A DNA stretch of 64,000 nucleotides from Lentisalinibacter sp964427415. Lineage in GTDB: Bacteria > Pseudomonadota > Gammaproteobacteria > Steroidobacterales > Woeseiaceae. The notes under the pieces were generated by a model that did not search any database, was not told where the DNA came from, and saw only the letters and a list, made by a program, of their open reading frames with translations. Shown here piece by piece: positions 50,401 through 58,400 of this stretch (the first letter of the stretch is position 1; every line of letters begins with the position of its first letter). Where the stretch lies: the NCBI GenBank assembly GCA_964427415.1, contig CAYRUH010000011.1:1-64000 (forward strand), in the 5' to 3' direction. Both the position numbers and the translations under genes were made by a program.

Positions 50401-50557
50401 CGGTGCGATCGCGGATCGGCTGGCAGAAGACCGTGCGACCAAGATCGGCGTCCGTGCGCTGTACCGTTCCTTCGGCGAAGACTCGGAGGCCGAGGAAGAG
50501 TTTCCGGGCAGCGATTACATCTTCAGCGTCAACGTCTACTTCATCTATCAGTTCTAG
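47402..50557 (+). CDS. TIM-barrel glycosidase fused to an outer-membrane beta-barrel
   Basis: The 1051-residue protein starts at 47402 with a Sec signal (MAKSSFSNSMAVIGSLLAAVLIFA, cleaved near THAQA). Residues about 30-400 form a clan-A type (beta/alpha)8 glycosidase. The probable acid/base is Glu180 in MFAFGNESNYG and the nucleophile Glu280 in VVFFEFGSD, plus AIGGYIFEWRDEWW. After a beta-rich linker (about 420-560), the rest alternates hydrophobic and polar residues with many Gly/aromatic girdles (WELELGGIMSATEK, MQLFFGNFMVFPRLMYRD). It ends FSVNVYFIYQF, with the C-terminal Phe of BAM-inserted barrels. An enzyme tethered to its own outer-membrane barrel is unusual. In this operon it probably trims beta-glucan at the surface and may pass products inward. 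Confidence 0.78.
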   Translation: MAKSSFSNSMAVIGSLLAAVLIFAVPDVTHAQANKVETYKDEKGWKLKVDGEDFYVKGVVWGYSPRGQNYSYGLFNESDDFIRKVLDYEFGLMKKMGVNTIRSFTTIPPEWVEYIYREHGIMSVVNPLMGRYGYTVGGNWVPFTDYSDPLTRETLKRDMQEFVRTYKDTPGVLMFAFGNESNYGLSWSSFEIENLPEGEQNTAKARYLYSLFEEVISAGKSIAPNHPFSIVNGDIQYIDLIAELVPSLDILGSNVYRGTSFTDLWEQVDEKLDLPVVFFEFGSDAFNARTFQEDQAAQALILKEQWQEIYRKSYGNGEEGNAIGGYIFEWRDEWWKYLQTENLDIQDTNASWSNQAYLFDWTPDGNNMNEEWFGITALGTPNAEGVYKAVPRMAYDVMKEVFSMDPYEASMSGINSMFATMDVDYYELRGDVRRVKAAVVESERRLRFTGGRFQAEFVTRGEDQPIEEDGENALEFSDGQMVFLDFAFNPNSRLDGQLTLNVLGDVADKRPLEFSYGDRGLDREIEVATEEIDGIPVTPVRIDDGRRIEIYDFNAQYRGEEFDLEAFYHTPRFHWGFEGDFFGLVAEATDIAGIDVWDASAPSGVEIKGKGTWEGLTLLAGPEVYWGANPKAIVKYDWNLADMDWTFIHSEDIARRGESVGGAGQTERQSRQTTIYTNKTFANGWELELGGIMSATEKVGETYDRVDNAGNVFLDEIDWEDTLGFKAKLTFPLMGTRTYLSAQRAGLVADGGQHHKVYGVTDPSQLPYSGLGNKQEYEAGMQLFFGNFMVFPRLMYRDNLVHANPLIEPEIVDGILQPGTNPRNRDADPFAVLGNREARSGEIYFTWDPTGATPYYDWDNEWREDAPFAIDFGGTYTEFPTRTDSFRFFFGPTESNAAFGQGLPAEDVWTLSSRATFNTKNRTKLIFKGIRGFQQSTGDPTGGTRDFWELHGKAVWGGRHILSGYFMKDRWGPYDFYRQFNIVFPEQVELDYSYLLGSGFGAIADRLAEDRATKIGVRALYRSFGEDSEAEEEFPGSDYIFSVNVYFIYQF

Positions 50558-50565
50558 AGAAGCGC

Positions 50566-51345
50566 ATGCACAGCCGAGGTATTATTGGAATGAGTGAGCT
50601 GAATCGACAAAATGCCAGGCCGGCGCGCGGCAAGCACCTGTTCCTTGCGCTGCTGGGTACGGCAGCGCTGGTCTCTGCCGGCTGCAGCGGTGAGCCCGAT
50701 GCGGGCGATGGCGAGCTGATCAACACCATCGTCCTGCCGACGGACGTGGTCCTCGATCTGCATTGCGAGGATGTCGGTGTTCACCCGGAGACCTGCGTTC
50801 TGGAGGACCCGGAGAATCCGTTCGCGACCACGACGATCATCGAGTTCGACGTCAATGACGCCGACGCGTCGAACAAGTTCGATCTGTTCAATTCGCTGCC
50901 GCCGGGACCATCGGGCGCTAAGGCGCGTTTCTACTTCTGGGCGACCGCGCTGGCGCAGCGGCCCTCCGGCGAGAATCAGTATTTCACTGCGCTCGCTCTG
51001 CACGAGCTGTTCGATGCGAACAGCAACGCGATATCCCAGGACGAATTGGTGCGCGAACAGGCGCTCAAGGCCTACCGTGCCTTGCTGGATAATTTCTTCG
51101 GTTCGGTCACGGTATTCACATGCTGCCCGGGCGCGAGCCCCGATGGCGAACCCGTACCCTTCCCCGTGCCGCTCAATGAACTCACGGCGGATGCCCTGTA
51201 CCGGACGGATGCCACGGGCTTCCGGCGGCTGGTTCCGGGCGATCCCATCCTTGTACTCGGGGTACTGCTCGACTGGGGCTATGCCTATCAGCCTGCCACT
51301 CCGCCCGATTTTAACGACGGTGTAGTGTCCGTTATCGGAAACTGA
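50566..51345 (+). CDS. Hypothetical lipoprotein of the glucan operon
   Basis: The roughly 259-residue lipoprotein has the signal segment HLFLALLGTAALVSAGC, lipobox SAGC. The start may be the ATG at 50566 (9 bases after the barrel-fusion stop) or at 50590. The mature part contains ETCVLEDPENPFATTTIIEFDVND, PGPSGAKARFYFWATALAQRPSGENQYFTALALHELFD and a FTCCPG pair. No known family was recognised, and no catalytic motif is evident. The size and position, directly after the glycosidase-barrel fusion, suggest an accessory periplasmic or outer-membrane partner. Confidence 0.7.
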   Translation: MHSRGIIGMSELNRQNARPARGKHLFLALLGTAALVSAGCSGEPDAGDGELINTIVLPTDVVLDLHCEDVGVHPETCVLEDPENPFATTTIIEFDVNDADASNKFDLFNSLPPGPSGAKARFYFWATALAQRPSGENQYFTALALHELFDANSNAISQDELVREQALKAYRALLDNFFGSVTVFTCCPGASPDGEPVPFPVPLNELTADALYRTDATGFRRLVPGDPILVLGVLLDWGYAYQPATPPDFNDGVVSVIGN

Positions 51346-51362
51346 TCGGCCACGGCCGGCGC

Positions 51363-53150
51363 ATGCGCCGAGCGCTTTTCATCAAGGCCCTGTTGCTGGC
51401 GGGGCCTTTCGCGTTGTGGAAGTCGGTGGTGATGGCGGAACCCGTTCCCGTCGAATTGCGGCAGACCGGGCAGGGCTGGGAGCTGCTGCGCGGCGGCGAA
51501 CCGTATTTCATCCGCGGTGCCGGCGGCAACCACTCGCTGGAGCTGCTGGCCGCGGCCGGCGCCAACTCGGTGCGCACCTGGGGCGCGGATGATCTCGAAC
51601 CCATGCTCGACGAAGCGCATGCGCTCGGTCTCACGGTCACCGTAGGCATCTGGCTCGGCCACGAGCGCCACGGTTTCGATTACGACGACCCAGAGCAGGT
51701 GGCCGGGCAACAGGAGCGTGTACGTGGCGCCGTTCTGCGCTACAAGGAGCATCCGGCCATCCTGCTGTGGGGGATCGGCAACGAGATGGAAGGCTTTGAA
51801 GAAGGCGACGATCCTGCCGTCTGGAAGGCCGTGAACGACGTTGCCGCCTTGGTCAAGCGGCTGGACCCTCACCATCCGACGATGACGGTCACGACATTTG
51901 TCCACGGCGAGCGCATCGAATACGTCCACCGCCGGAGCCCTGCTATCGACATTCATGGGATCAACGCCTATGGCGGCGCCGGCGTGGTACCCGGGCTGCT
52001 GGATGCTGGCGGCGCGACGAAGCCTTTCATACTGACCGAGTTCGGTCCCGCTGGGCCGTGGGAGATGCCTGCGACCGAATGGGGAGCGCCCCTGGAGCAG
52101 ACCAGCGCCGAGAAAGCCGGGTCCTACCGCGAGGGCTGGGAGAAGGGCATCGCGGCGGCCCCGGGCCGGGCGCTGGGCGGCTATGCCTTCCTGTGGGGCC
52201 ACAAGATGGAGGCCACCGGGACCTGGTTCGGCATGTTCCTGGAGGATGGTGCGAAGACGGCCGCCGTCGATGCCATGACCGAGATCTGGTCGGGTAAGCC
52301 ACCGGACGACCGGGCACCGCGGGCGGCGGCGCTGGAGGTCATCGGTTCCACGCGGGTCGAACCGGGTACTACCATCGAGGTTCGCACGTCCGCCGAGGAC
52401 CCGGAAGGCGGAGAGGTCCGCGTCCGCTGGGAGTTGCGGTCCGACTCGGCGGAGTACCTGACCGGCGGCGATTTCCGGCCTGACATGCCTGCTGTCGAGG
52501 GTGCCGTCGAGCAAGGGGGCGTCGACGGTGCGAGGGTGCGTATGCCCGGGGAGCCGGGACCCTATCGCCTGTTTCTGTATGCTTACGACGAGGCGGGCCA
52601 TGCCGCCACCGCGAACGTTCCTCTGCTGGTGGAGGGCGAGTCGCGTACGCCCCTGCCGTTTCCCGTGTACGACGACGGTCTCGACGGGATGCCCTGGGCG
52701 CCTTCGGGCTGGATGGGCGACATCGACGACCTGACACTGGACGGCGGGCACGCCGACGAGGTCCGTGACGGCAGGCACAGTATCCGGCTGCGCTTTGGCA
52801 AGCGCTATGGCTGGGCCGGCATCGCCTGGCAGCACCCGCCCAACAACTGGGGCGACCAGGAAGGCGGCTACGATCTGCGCGGCGCACGGGAGCTGGAACT
52901 CTGGGCGCGGGGCGAGTACGGCGGCGAGAAGGTGAGCTTCGGGGTCGGTCTGCTCGGCGAGGACAAGGCGCATCCCGACTCTGCCATCCGCAAGGTGGAT
53001 GGCATCGTGCTGACCCGGGAATGGCGGCGCTACACGGTGCCGCTGAGGGGGGCGGACCTCTCGAACATCAAGACCGGGTTCGTGATCATGCTGAGCGGGC
53101 GTGCCACGTCCGTGACGGTCTACCTCGACGGCATCCGCTACGTGCGCTGA
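51363..53150 (+). CDS. Exported clan-A TIM-barrel glycosidase with C-terminal binding module
   Basis: The 595-residue enzyme has a signal peptide (MRRALFIKALLLAGPFALWKSVVMA). The GH2/GH5-like (beta/alpha)8 domain (about 30-320) has probable acid/base Glu141 in WGIGNEMEGF and nucleophile Glu226 in FILTEFGPAGPW. A fibronectin/Ig-like domain follows (about 325-425, EVRTSAEDPEGGEVRVRWELRS). The C-terminal CIA30-like sandwich is at about 435-595 (YGWAGIAWQHPPNNWGDQEGGYDLRGARELELWARG...). It is distantly related in layout to the catalytic half of the upstream barrel fusion. It is the last gene of the forward operon. I infer activity on beta-glucan oligosaccharides; the exact GH family is uncertain. 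Confidence 0.82.
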   Translation: MRRALFIKALLLAGPFALWKSVVMAEPVPVELRQTGQGWELLRGGEPYFIRGAGGNHSLELLAAAGANSVRTWGADDLEPMLDEAHALGLTVTVGIWLGHERHGFDYDDPEQVAGQQERVRGAVLRYKEHPAILLWGIGNEMEGFEEGDDPAVWKAVNDVAALVKRLDPHHPTMTVTTFVHGERIEYVHRRSPAIDIHGINAYGGAGVVPGLLDAGGATKPFILTEFGPAGPWEMPATEWGAPLEQTSAEKAGSYREGWEKGIAAAPGRALGGYAFLWGHKMEATGTWFGMFLEDGAKTAAVDAMTEIWSGKPPDDRAPRAAALEVIGSTRVEPGTTIEVRTSAEDPEGGEVRVRWELRSDSAEYLTGGDFRPDMPAVEGAVEQGGVDGARVRMPGEPGPYRLFLYAYDEAGHAATANVPLLVEGESRTPLPFPVYDDGLDGMPWAPSGWMGDIDDLTLDGGHADEVRDGRHSIRLRFGKRYGWAGIAWQHPPNNWGDQEGGYDLRGARELELWARGEYGGEKVSFGVGLLGEDKAHPDSAIRKVDGIVLTREWRRYTVPLRGADLSNIKTGFVIMLSGRATSVTVYLDGIRYVR

Positions 53151-53284
53151 CCTCGCCCCGGAGGGTACGCAAGGTAGCCCTGAGGATGCCCCTCGGATGT
53201 TGCAGGGCCCGTCGATTCGCGGATCTGCAGCGTTGACGGGATGGTCACCGTTGCAGGCTCCGGGCCCGGCTTGCCGCAACCTCT

Positions 53285-53578
53285 CCCGGCTCGATCGAAT
53301 CGTCTCCCTGCATGACCAGTTCCCGGTCGTACACCAGACCGCTTCCGTTGAGGCCGTCCCGGTGGTCCGGCAGTCTGTTGGCCACCGCCTTGTGGCGGCG
53401 ATCGCAGCGACGATGCGTGGCATGTTCGATAACGGTGCCGCCAGCACGACACCGTCGGGCCGGGTCTGCTCGATGAGCGATGCGAGCTCTTTCCCCATGT
53501 CCTCGCGATGGTAATCGCAAGGATGGATCAGCAGTTCGTAATTGGCGGTGCGGCAGGCGTCCTGCTCAGCGGCTGACG
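53285..53578 (-). pseudogene. Shattered LacI-family repressor remnant
   Basis: On the minus strand, 53578 to about 53400 encodes EQDACRTANYELLIHPCDYHREDMGKELASLIEQTRPDGVVLAAPLSNMP, the classic N-terminal subdomain of the LacI ligand-binding core. After a frame change and loss of about 90 residues, DHRDGLNGSGLVYDRELVMQGDDSIEPG follows, another LacI core segment from further along. The HTH headpiece and the C-terminal third are gone. It sits immediately after the stop of the last gene of the reverse operon. It is the only LacI-type sequence I find in the window, and all three local operators are of LacI type. Confidence 0.78.
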
Positions 53579-54582
53579 GCCCTTTCGACATCTCTGCCGG
53601 CGTCGGGGATCAGATCGGCGAACGGCTCTTGCATGACGAGTTTCGGCGTCCGCTCGACGGTGAACAGGCCCCAGTGCTTCTCCGGCTCGAGGGGGTCCGG
53701 CGAGCCTTTCCACGGCTCGTCGAAGGCCTCGAAGACGAAGGCCAGGATCTCCTCCTCGGTGGTCCAATCGATCAGTTGCTCGTAGTAGCTTGCCTGCAGC
53801 TCCTCGGAGGCGTTATGCGGCTCGATGCCCCGTCCGTTGGCCGCCGTCGGCCAGCCGGCCTCGGTGATCACCACCGGCATGCCGGGATAATGATCGGCCA
53901 CCGAGTGATAGTTCTGCTTCGTGTATTCCAGCGCGTCGTGGATGGACCGGTACTCCCACGCGGGGTAGGTGTGCACGGCGATGAAGTCCAGGACCTCCGC
54001 CAGCGGCTCCAGCTTGTAGGTCCATGGCACGTAGTTCTCGCAGAACGTCACCGGCTGCGCGATGCGGCTGCCGATGGTCGTGGCGTACTCGACCAGGCGC
54101 TCGACCGGCACCATGTGATCGGTCCACTCGACGCTGGCCTCATTGCCGACCGAGACGGCGAGGACGCTGTTGCGATACTCCCTGGACAGCGCGACCAGCC
54201 GCTCCAGCCCCTGCTCGTTGCCACGGCGGTTGGCGGCCAGCGTCTCGTCGTCGAATTCCGCGCCCCACGGGCAATGCGGATTGCTCATCTCTGCCGCCAT
54301 GTCGAGGCCGAGCATGACGTGGAGGTCGAGGTCCTCGTCGCGGATGACCTGCAGCACGGTCTCCGCATGGGGACTGCAGTCGTAGAGGCGGAGGAAGCTC
54401 CAGTTGCGCCGCAGTATCAGCAGGTCTTCGCGGATCTGCTCGTAAGAGGGAAAGACCCGTTCGATCGGGCTCTGCCCTTCGCGGTAGCCGGAATAGCAGA
54501 TCGCGTTGCCGTGGGCCAGCCGGTGTCCCGAGGTGTCGGCCATGAGGGTCTTCAGCCTGTCAAACATACTTGGGATTCCCAT
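53566..54582 (-). CDS. GH17-like beta-1,3-glucanase/transglycosylase
   Basis: The 333-338-residue (beta/alpha)8 protein is related to GH17. The acid/base Glu is in VLAVSVGNEASVEW and the nucleophile in MPVVITEAGWPTAANG; substrate-cleft wording is FIAVHTYPAWEY and FVFEAFDEPWKG. There is no signal peptide, so it is presumably cytoplasmic and acts on imported oligosaccharides. The start is ATG 54582 or 54567; either overlaps the 3' end of the preceding GH17 gene. It is clearly diverged from that neighbour, so the pair may split chain-length or linkage preferences. It is the last intact gene of the reverse operon. Confidence 0.83.
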   Translation of the reverse strand: MGIPSMFDRLKTLMADTSGHRLAHGNAICYSGYREGQSPIERVFPSYEQIREDLLILRRNWSFLRLYDCSPHAETVLQVIRDEDLDLHVMLGLDMAAEMSNPHCPWGAEFDDETLAANRRGNEQGLERLVALSREYRNSVLAVSVGNEASVEWTDHMVPVERLVEYATTIGSRIAQPVTFCENYVPWTYKLEPLAEVLDFIAVHTYPAWEYRSIHDALEYTKQNYHSVADHYPGMPVVITEAGWPTAANGRGIEPHNASEELQASYYEQLIDWTTEEEILAFVFEAFDEPWKGSPDPLEPEKHWGLFTVERTPKLVMQEPFADLIPDAGRDVERAVSR

Positions 54583-55447
54583 CCTTGTCCCACAGGCCCC
54601 AGTAGGCGCCGACGTCGCCTTCCGAGTCCACCTTCCACGCCTCGTCGAAACTCGAAAACCAGAAGACTTCGATGCCGTCTTCCTCCGCCCAGCGGCAGGT
54701 ATCGATGAAATACTTGATGGCGTTCTCCCGGGAGGGCACGGCGCCGCCCGTCGCTGTACCGATATTCGGCCAGCCGGTCTCGCTCACGATCACCCGCTTG
54801 CCGCCGCCGGCGCGAGCCGCACGCCGGTACATTTCCCGCATGTAGAGGAGCGCGTACTCCGCCGGGCAGCCCTCCCAGAACGGATAGCAGTTGGCCAGTA
54901 TCACGTCGCAGGCGGCCGCAAGGCGGGGATGATCCTCGAACTCGAAATAGGCATCGACGTAGCCCACGTCGATGCCGGGGACCGCAGCCCTGACACGTTC
55001 GATATATTCGATCAGCTGATCCTCCGTCAGTTCGCCCCGCAGTAGCACCTCGTTGCCCACGCCGAGGATGTCGGCATGGCCCGCGCTCGCGATGGCGATC
55101 GCGTTGGCGATCTCGACCTCGTTCTTCTCGAGGTCACCTTCGAGCCACGCGCCCACCATCGTGCGCAGGCCGAACTCCCGGGCGATCGCGGGGATCCGCT
55201 CGTTACCATCGGTGCAGGAGAAGGTGCGGATCCACCTCGTGTATGGCGCGATGACCGCCAGCCGCTCGCGGATCTGGTCTTCGCCGACCGTCGTGCCGGG
55301 GCCCTGCCCCTCGACGTAGGGGCTGAACGACAGGCCGTGGATCTTCTGCGCGAGGATCCCCCGCACGAGTTCCTTCAGTTCGGCCTCCGACCAGTTCGCC
55401 ACGTTGATTCCGGCCAGAGACAGTTTTCTCTGATACAGGTTCGACAT
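54560..55447 (-). CDS. GH17 beta-1,3-glucan hydrolase/transferase
   Basis: The 295-residue compact GH17 enzyme has LAGINVANWSEAE at the N-terminus and GLSFSPYVEGQGPG on strand beta-1. The acid/base Glu is in DILGVGNEVLLRG and the nucleophile in RVIVSETGWPNIGTA. FWFSSFDEAWKV...GAYWGLWDKDGNPKYV is at the end. There is no signal peptide. It has AGAGG upstream of ATG 55447 and lies 17 bases after the phosphorylase stop. It should process beta-1,3-gluco-oligosaccharides in the cytoplasm, feeding or rearranging substrates for the phosphorylase and GH3. Confidence 0.9.
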   Translation of the reverse strand: MSNLYQRKLSLAGINVANWSEAELKELVRGILAQKIHGLSFSPYVEGQGPGTTVGEDQIRERLAVIAPYTRWIRTFSCTDGNERIPAIAREFGLRTMVGAWLEGDLEKNEVEIANAIAIASAGHADILGVGNEVLLRGELTEDQLIEYIERVRAAVPGIDVGYVDAYFEFEDHPRLAAACDVILANCYPFWEGCPAEYALLYMREMYRRAARAGGGKRVIVSETGWPNIGTATGGAVPSRENAIKYFIDTCRWAEEDGIEVFWFSSFDEAWKVDSEGDVGAYWGLWDKDGNPKYV

Positions 55448-55464
55448 CGGTTGACCTCTTGAAG

Positions 55465-58400
55465 CTACAGAGCCAGCAGGGTGTCCGGCTTGACGGTCAC
55501 CGTCAGCCGGCGAATCCGGCCGTCGCGGCGGAACAGCGAGGCGCTGTCCCCGGCCGACAGGCCGGTCGTCTCCCGCGACTGCTCGGTGCCGTCACGGTAG
55601 GTAATGGTCAGGGAGGCAGCCGGCCCTTCCGCCAGGCGATAGACCACCGGGACCTGGCACCAGGTGAAAGCCAGGCCGGCGTCGGGTATCGGCACGCTCG
55701 CCCACGTACCGTCGACGTCCAGGTATCGGAGCGCAGGCATTGAGTCGGCGAATTCGCGCCGGCGCAGCAGTCGCGTCTCGAATCGGGCGCAGCCCTCAGC
55801 GACACGCACGCCCAGTTCGCCGAAGCGAGCCAGCATCCCTTCTTTCACCTGGCCGGTCATGCCGGGCTGGCGGGCTCCGCCATAGCGAGGCGTGTGCGAG
55901 TAAGGGTCGGCGGGGAATGCCCCGAAGGCTGCCGGCGTCTTGTTGAAGCCTAGTCCTGCTCGTACGCGGTAGTACTCGCCGCCCAGGCGCTGCAAAGCCT
56001 GCCTGTCCGCGCCGCCGTCCACGGCGGAGAAGAAACTCTCCTGCACGGCCAGGAGCAGCTTCGAGACCATGTGCCAGTATATGCAACCGAGGCCCTCGAA
56101 GCCGAACATCGTGCCGGAGCGCCCGGTGAAGAACTGATGGCCGAAGGTCTTCTCGAACAGCACACGCAGTGGCTCGCGGGCAGCCTCCACCTCGCCGCCG
56201 CGGGTGCGGGCCAGCTCGTCCAGCTCCGAGAGCAGGTCGCCCACGTTCGCGAACTCGGCGCTGAAGCGATAGCAGCCGTCGGCGTCCTTCAGGACGATGC
56301 GCCGGTCGCCCTCGTCCAGCAGCCGGCCGAGCAGCGGGATGTGTTCGATCTCCTGTTCCGATATGCGGTTCTTCTCCAGGAAGTCGGGCAGCCGGCGGTC
56401 CGGATACAGCAGGAAGCTGTCCTGGTCCGCCCGATAGACGTCGCTGGCGAACAGCGATTCCAGTATGCGGCAGGCCTCGTCCGGCCCGATCGCCCCCGAG
56501 CTCAGTGCGGCGACCTGGCCTTCGAGCATCGGATAGAGGGTCTCGATACGGATGCCGTCGGCATTCTGCTCGAGGAGGTTGTAGGCGTGGTAGAGGCCGT
56601 CCTCGCGGCGGTTGTTGCCGATGCTGTGATCGGCCACGGCGAGCACGTCCGCCAGTAATTCCTCGACCTGGCTCATGGGCCGCGTCTCGCTGCCGGACAG
56701 GCGGTCGTTTGCGTAGACGGCCTCACGGTAACGGGCCGCCGCCTGGCCGAGCTCCGTGAGGGCCTCGAGGCGCCGTGCGGCGCCGATGTCACCCTCGGGT
56801 AGTGCCGTGCGCAGCCGGCCGAGCGCCGCCGCGGTCTCGTCCAGCCAGATGCAGACCTCTGCGGACAGCTCGCAGCGGCCGTCCTCGTCGCCGAGGAATT
56901 CCTGCAGGAAGCGGACATAGCGGCGCAGGTAATACAGCGTCACCATGGAAAGTCCCTGGCCGACCAGCGCGTTGTTGGCGTCGTTCCATTCCGGCCGCTG
57001 GGTGTTCATCCAGATGCCGCCGTCCACGACCAGGTTGCCGAGCTTGGCAAGCAGCGGCACGATGAGCTTCTCGAGCAGCGTGACCAGGCGGACCTCGCCG
57101 TCCTCGTCCATCACGAGTCGCGCATCTGCGCCGATCTGCGCCTCGAGCCGCTCGATCCGAGCGGCGAGTCCCTCGTCGTAGTCGATCGTGTTCTTCGGGT
57201 CTTGCAGCAGCGCCTCGAACGGCCGGATGCGGTAGGGCACGTTGGCGTAGGCGAAGACCGGCTCGTGCAGCAGCCGGGCGAGGCGCGCCGGATGGAAGCG
57301 GCTGGAGATCTCCAGCAGTTTGAGCAGGTAGATGATCTGGTGGTCGCCCCAGTAGCCGATGTAGCTCCAGGGGTCGTCGGGGTCTTCCACCTCCCAGTCG
57401 ATGCCGCCCTTCGTGATGCGGTAGGGGTTGTAGCCGTCCATCGTGGAGGCGTTCACGAACTTCGCGATCATGTTCTCCACGAACTCGGGATAACTGACCG
57501 CGAGCGCCTCCCAGTTCTGGAAAATGTCCCGCCAGTTGCCCTCGTACCACAGCACCGGATAACCGTGCCGGTCCCTCAGGCGGATGGAGAAGTGGTTCCA
57601 CGGCCGGCTGGGATCGCCGTGGCGCCGGCCGAAAGTGATCGGGAGATACTCGTGGCACAGGCGCTCAAGTTGACGGTCGTCCCGCTCGCGCACGGTATCC
57701 AGAAGGTCGCGGAACGCCAGCTTGTCGGGCAGCCCGTCGAGCAGCGTGGCATTGCGCTCGTACACGCGCGTATTGAAACCGCGCACCGTCTGCCGGAAGT
57801 CGCGGCCGATCACCTGGTACTGATGGGGAAAGTAGCCGCCGCGCAGCACGTTGAACAGGACGTTGGCGTAGTGATATTGCGTGACGGTCTCTTCTGCGGT
57901 CGCCTGAAAGCCGTCGCAGCTGGACATGATGCGGGCCAGCTCGTCGGAACCTCGCCGCACCGAGGCGTCGATGGAGGCGGCGAGTCCGCGCCGGTGACCC
58001 AGTTGCCGCGAGAGTTCAACCACTTCCGCCTGGCTCTTCTCGACGTCGGCAACGATCTGCCAGGTTTGCGCTGCTCCGGCCGGCAGCTCCAGTGTCTCAT
58101 TGACGAGGAATGCTCCGCGTATGCCGCGACTGTGGTTCTCGGGGCGTACCGCACCCCCGTGCCGAAACGTCTCCACCTGTTCCGAGGAGACCAGGATGGT
58201 CGGGTCGTCGAGGCCGAGGCAGAAGGCGACGTTGGCCTTCAGCGACTCGCAGGGTTCCGCCCGGTCGGTGATGCCGGAGTAGAGGGTGAACAGCCCGAGA
58301 CCGGTCTCTGTGTCGAGTTCAGTCCACTTGTAGGCGTCGACGAGGTTGCTGGAGTTGGTCTGCGCGAAGCGGGGTGTGCCCGCCGGCAGGATGTTCTGCA

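Noticed and set aside
51288..53591. A 767-codon open frame on the minus strand
   Set aside because: It is mostly a GC-driven shadow of the glycosidase at 51363-53150. Only its first part, before about 53400, has real similarity (LacI core), and that is listed as a pseudogene.
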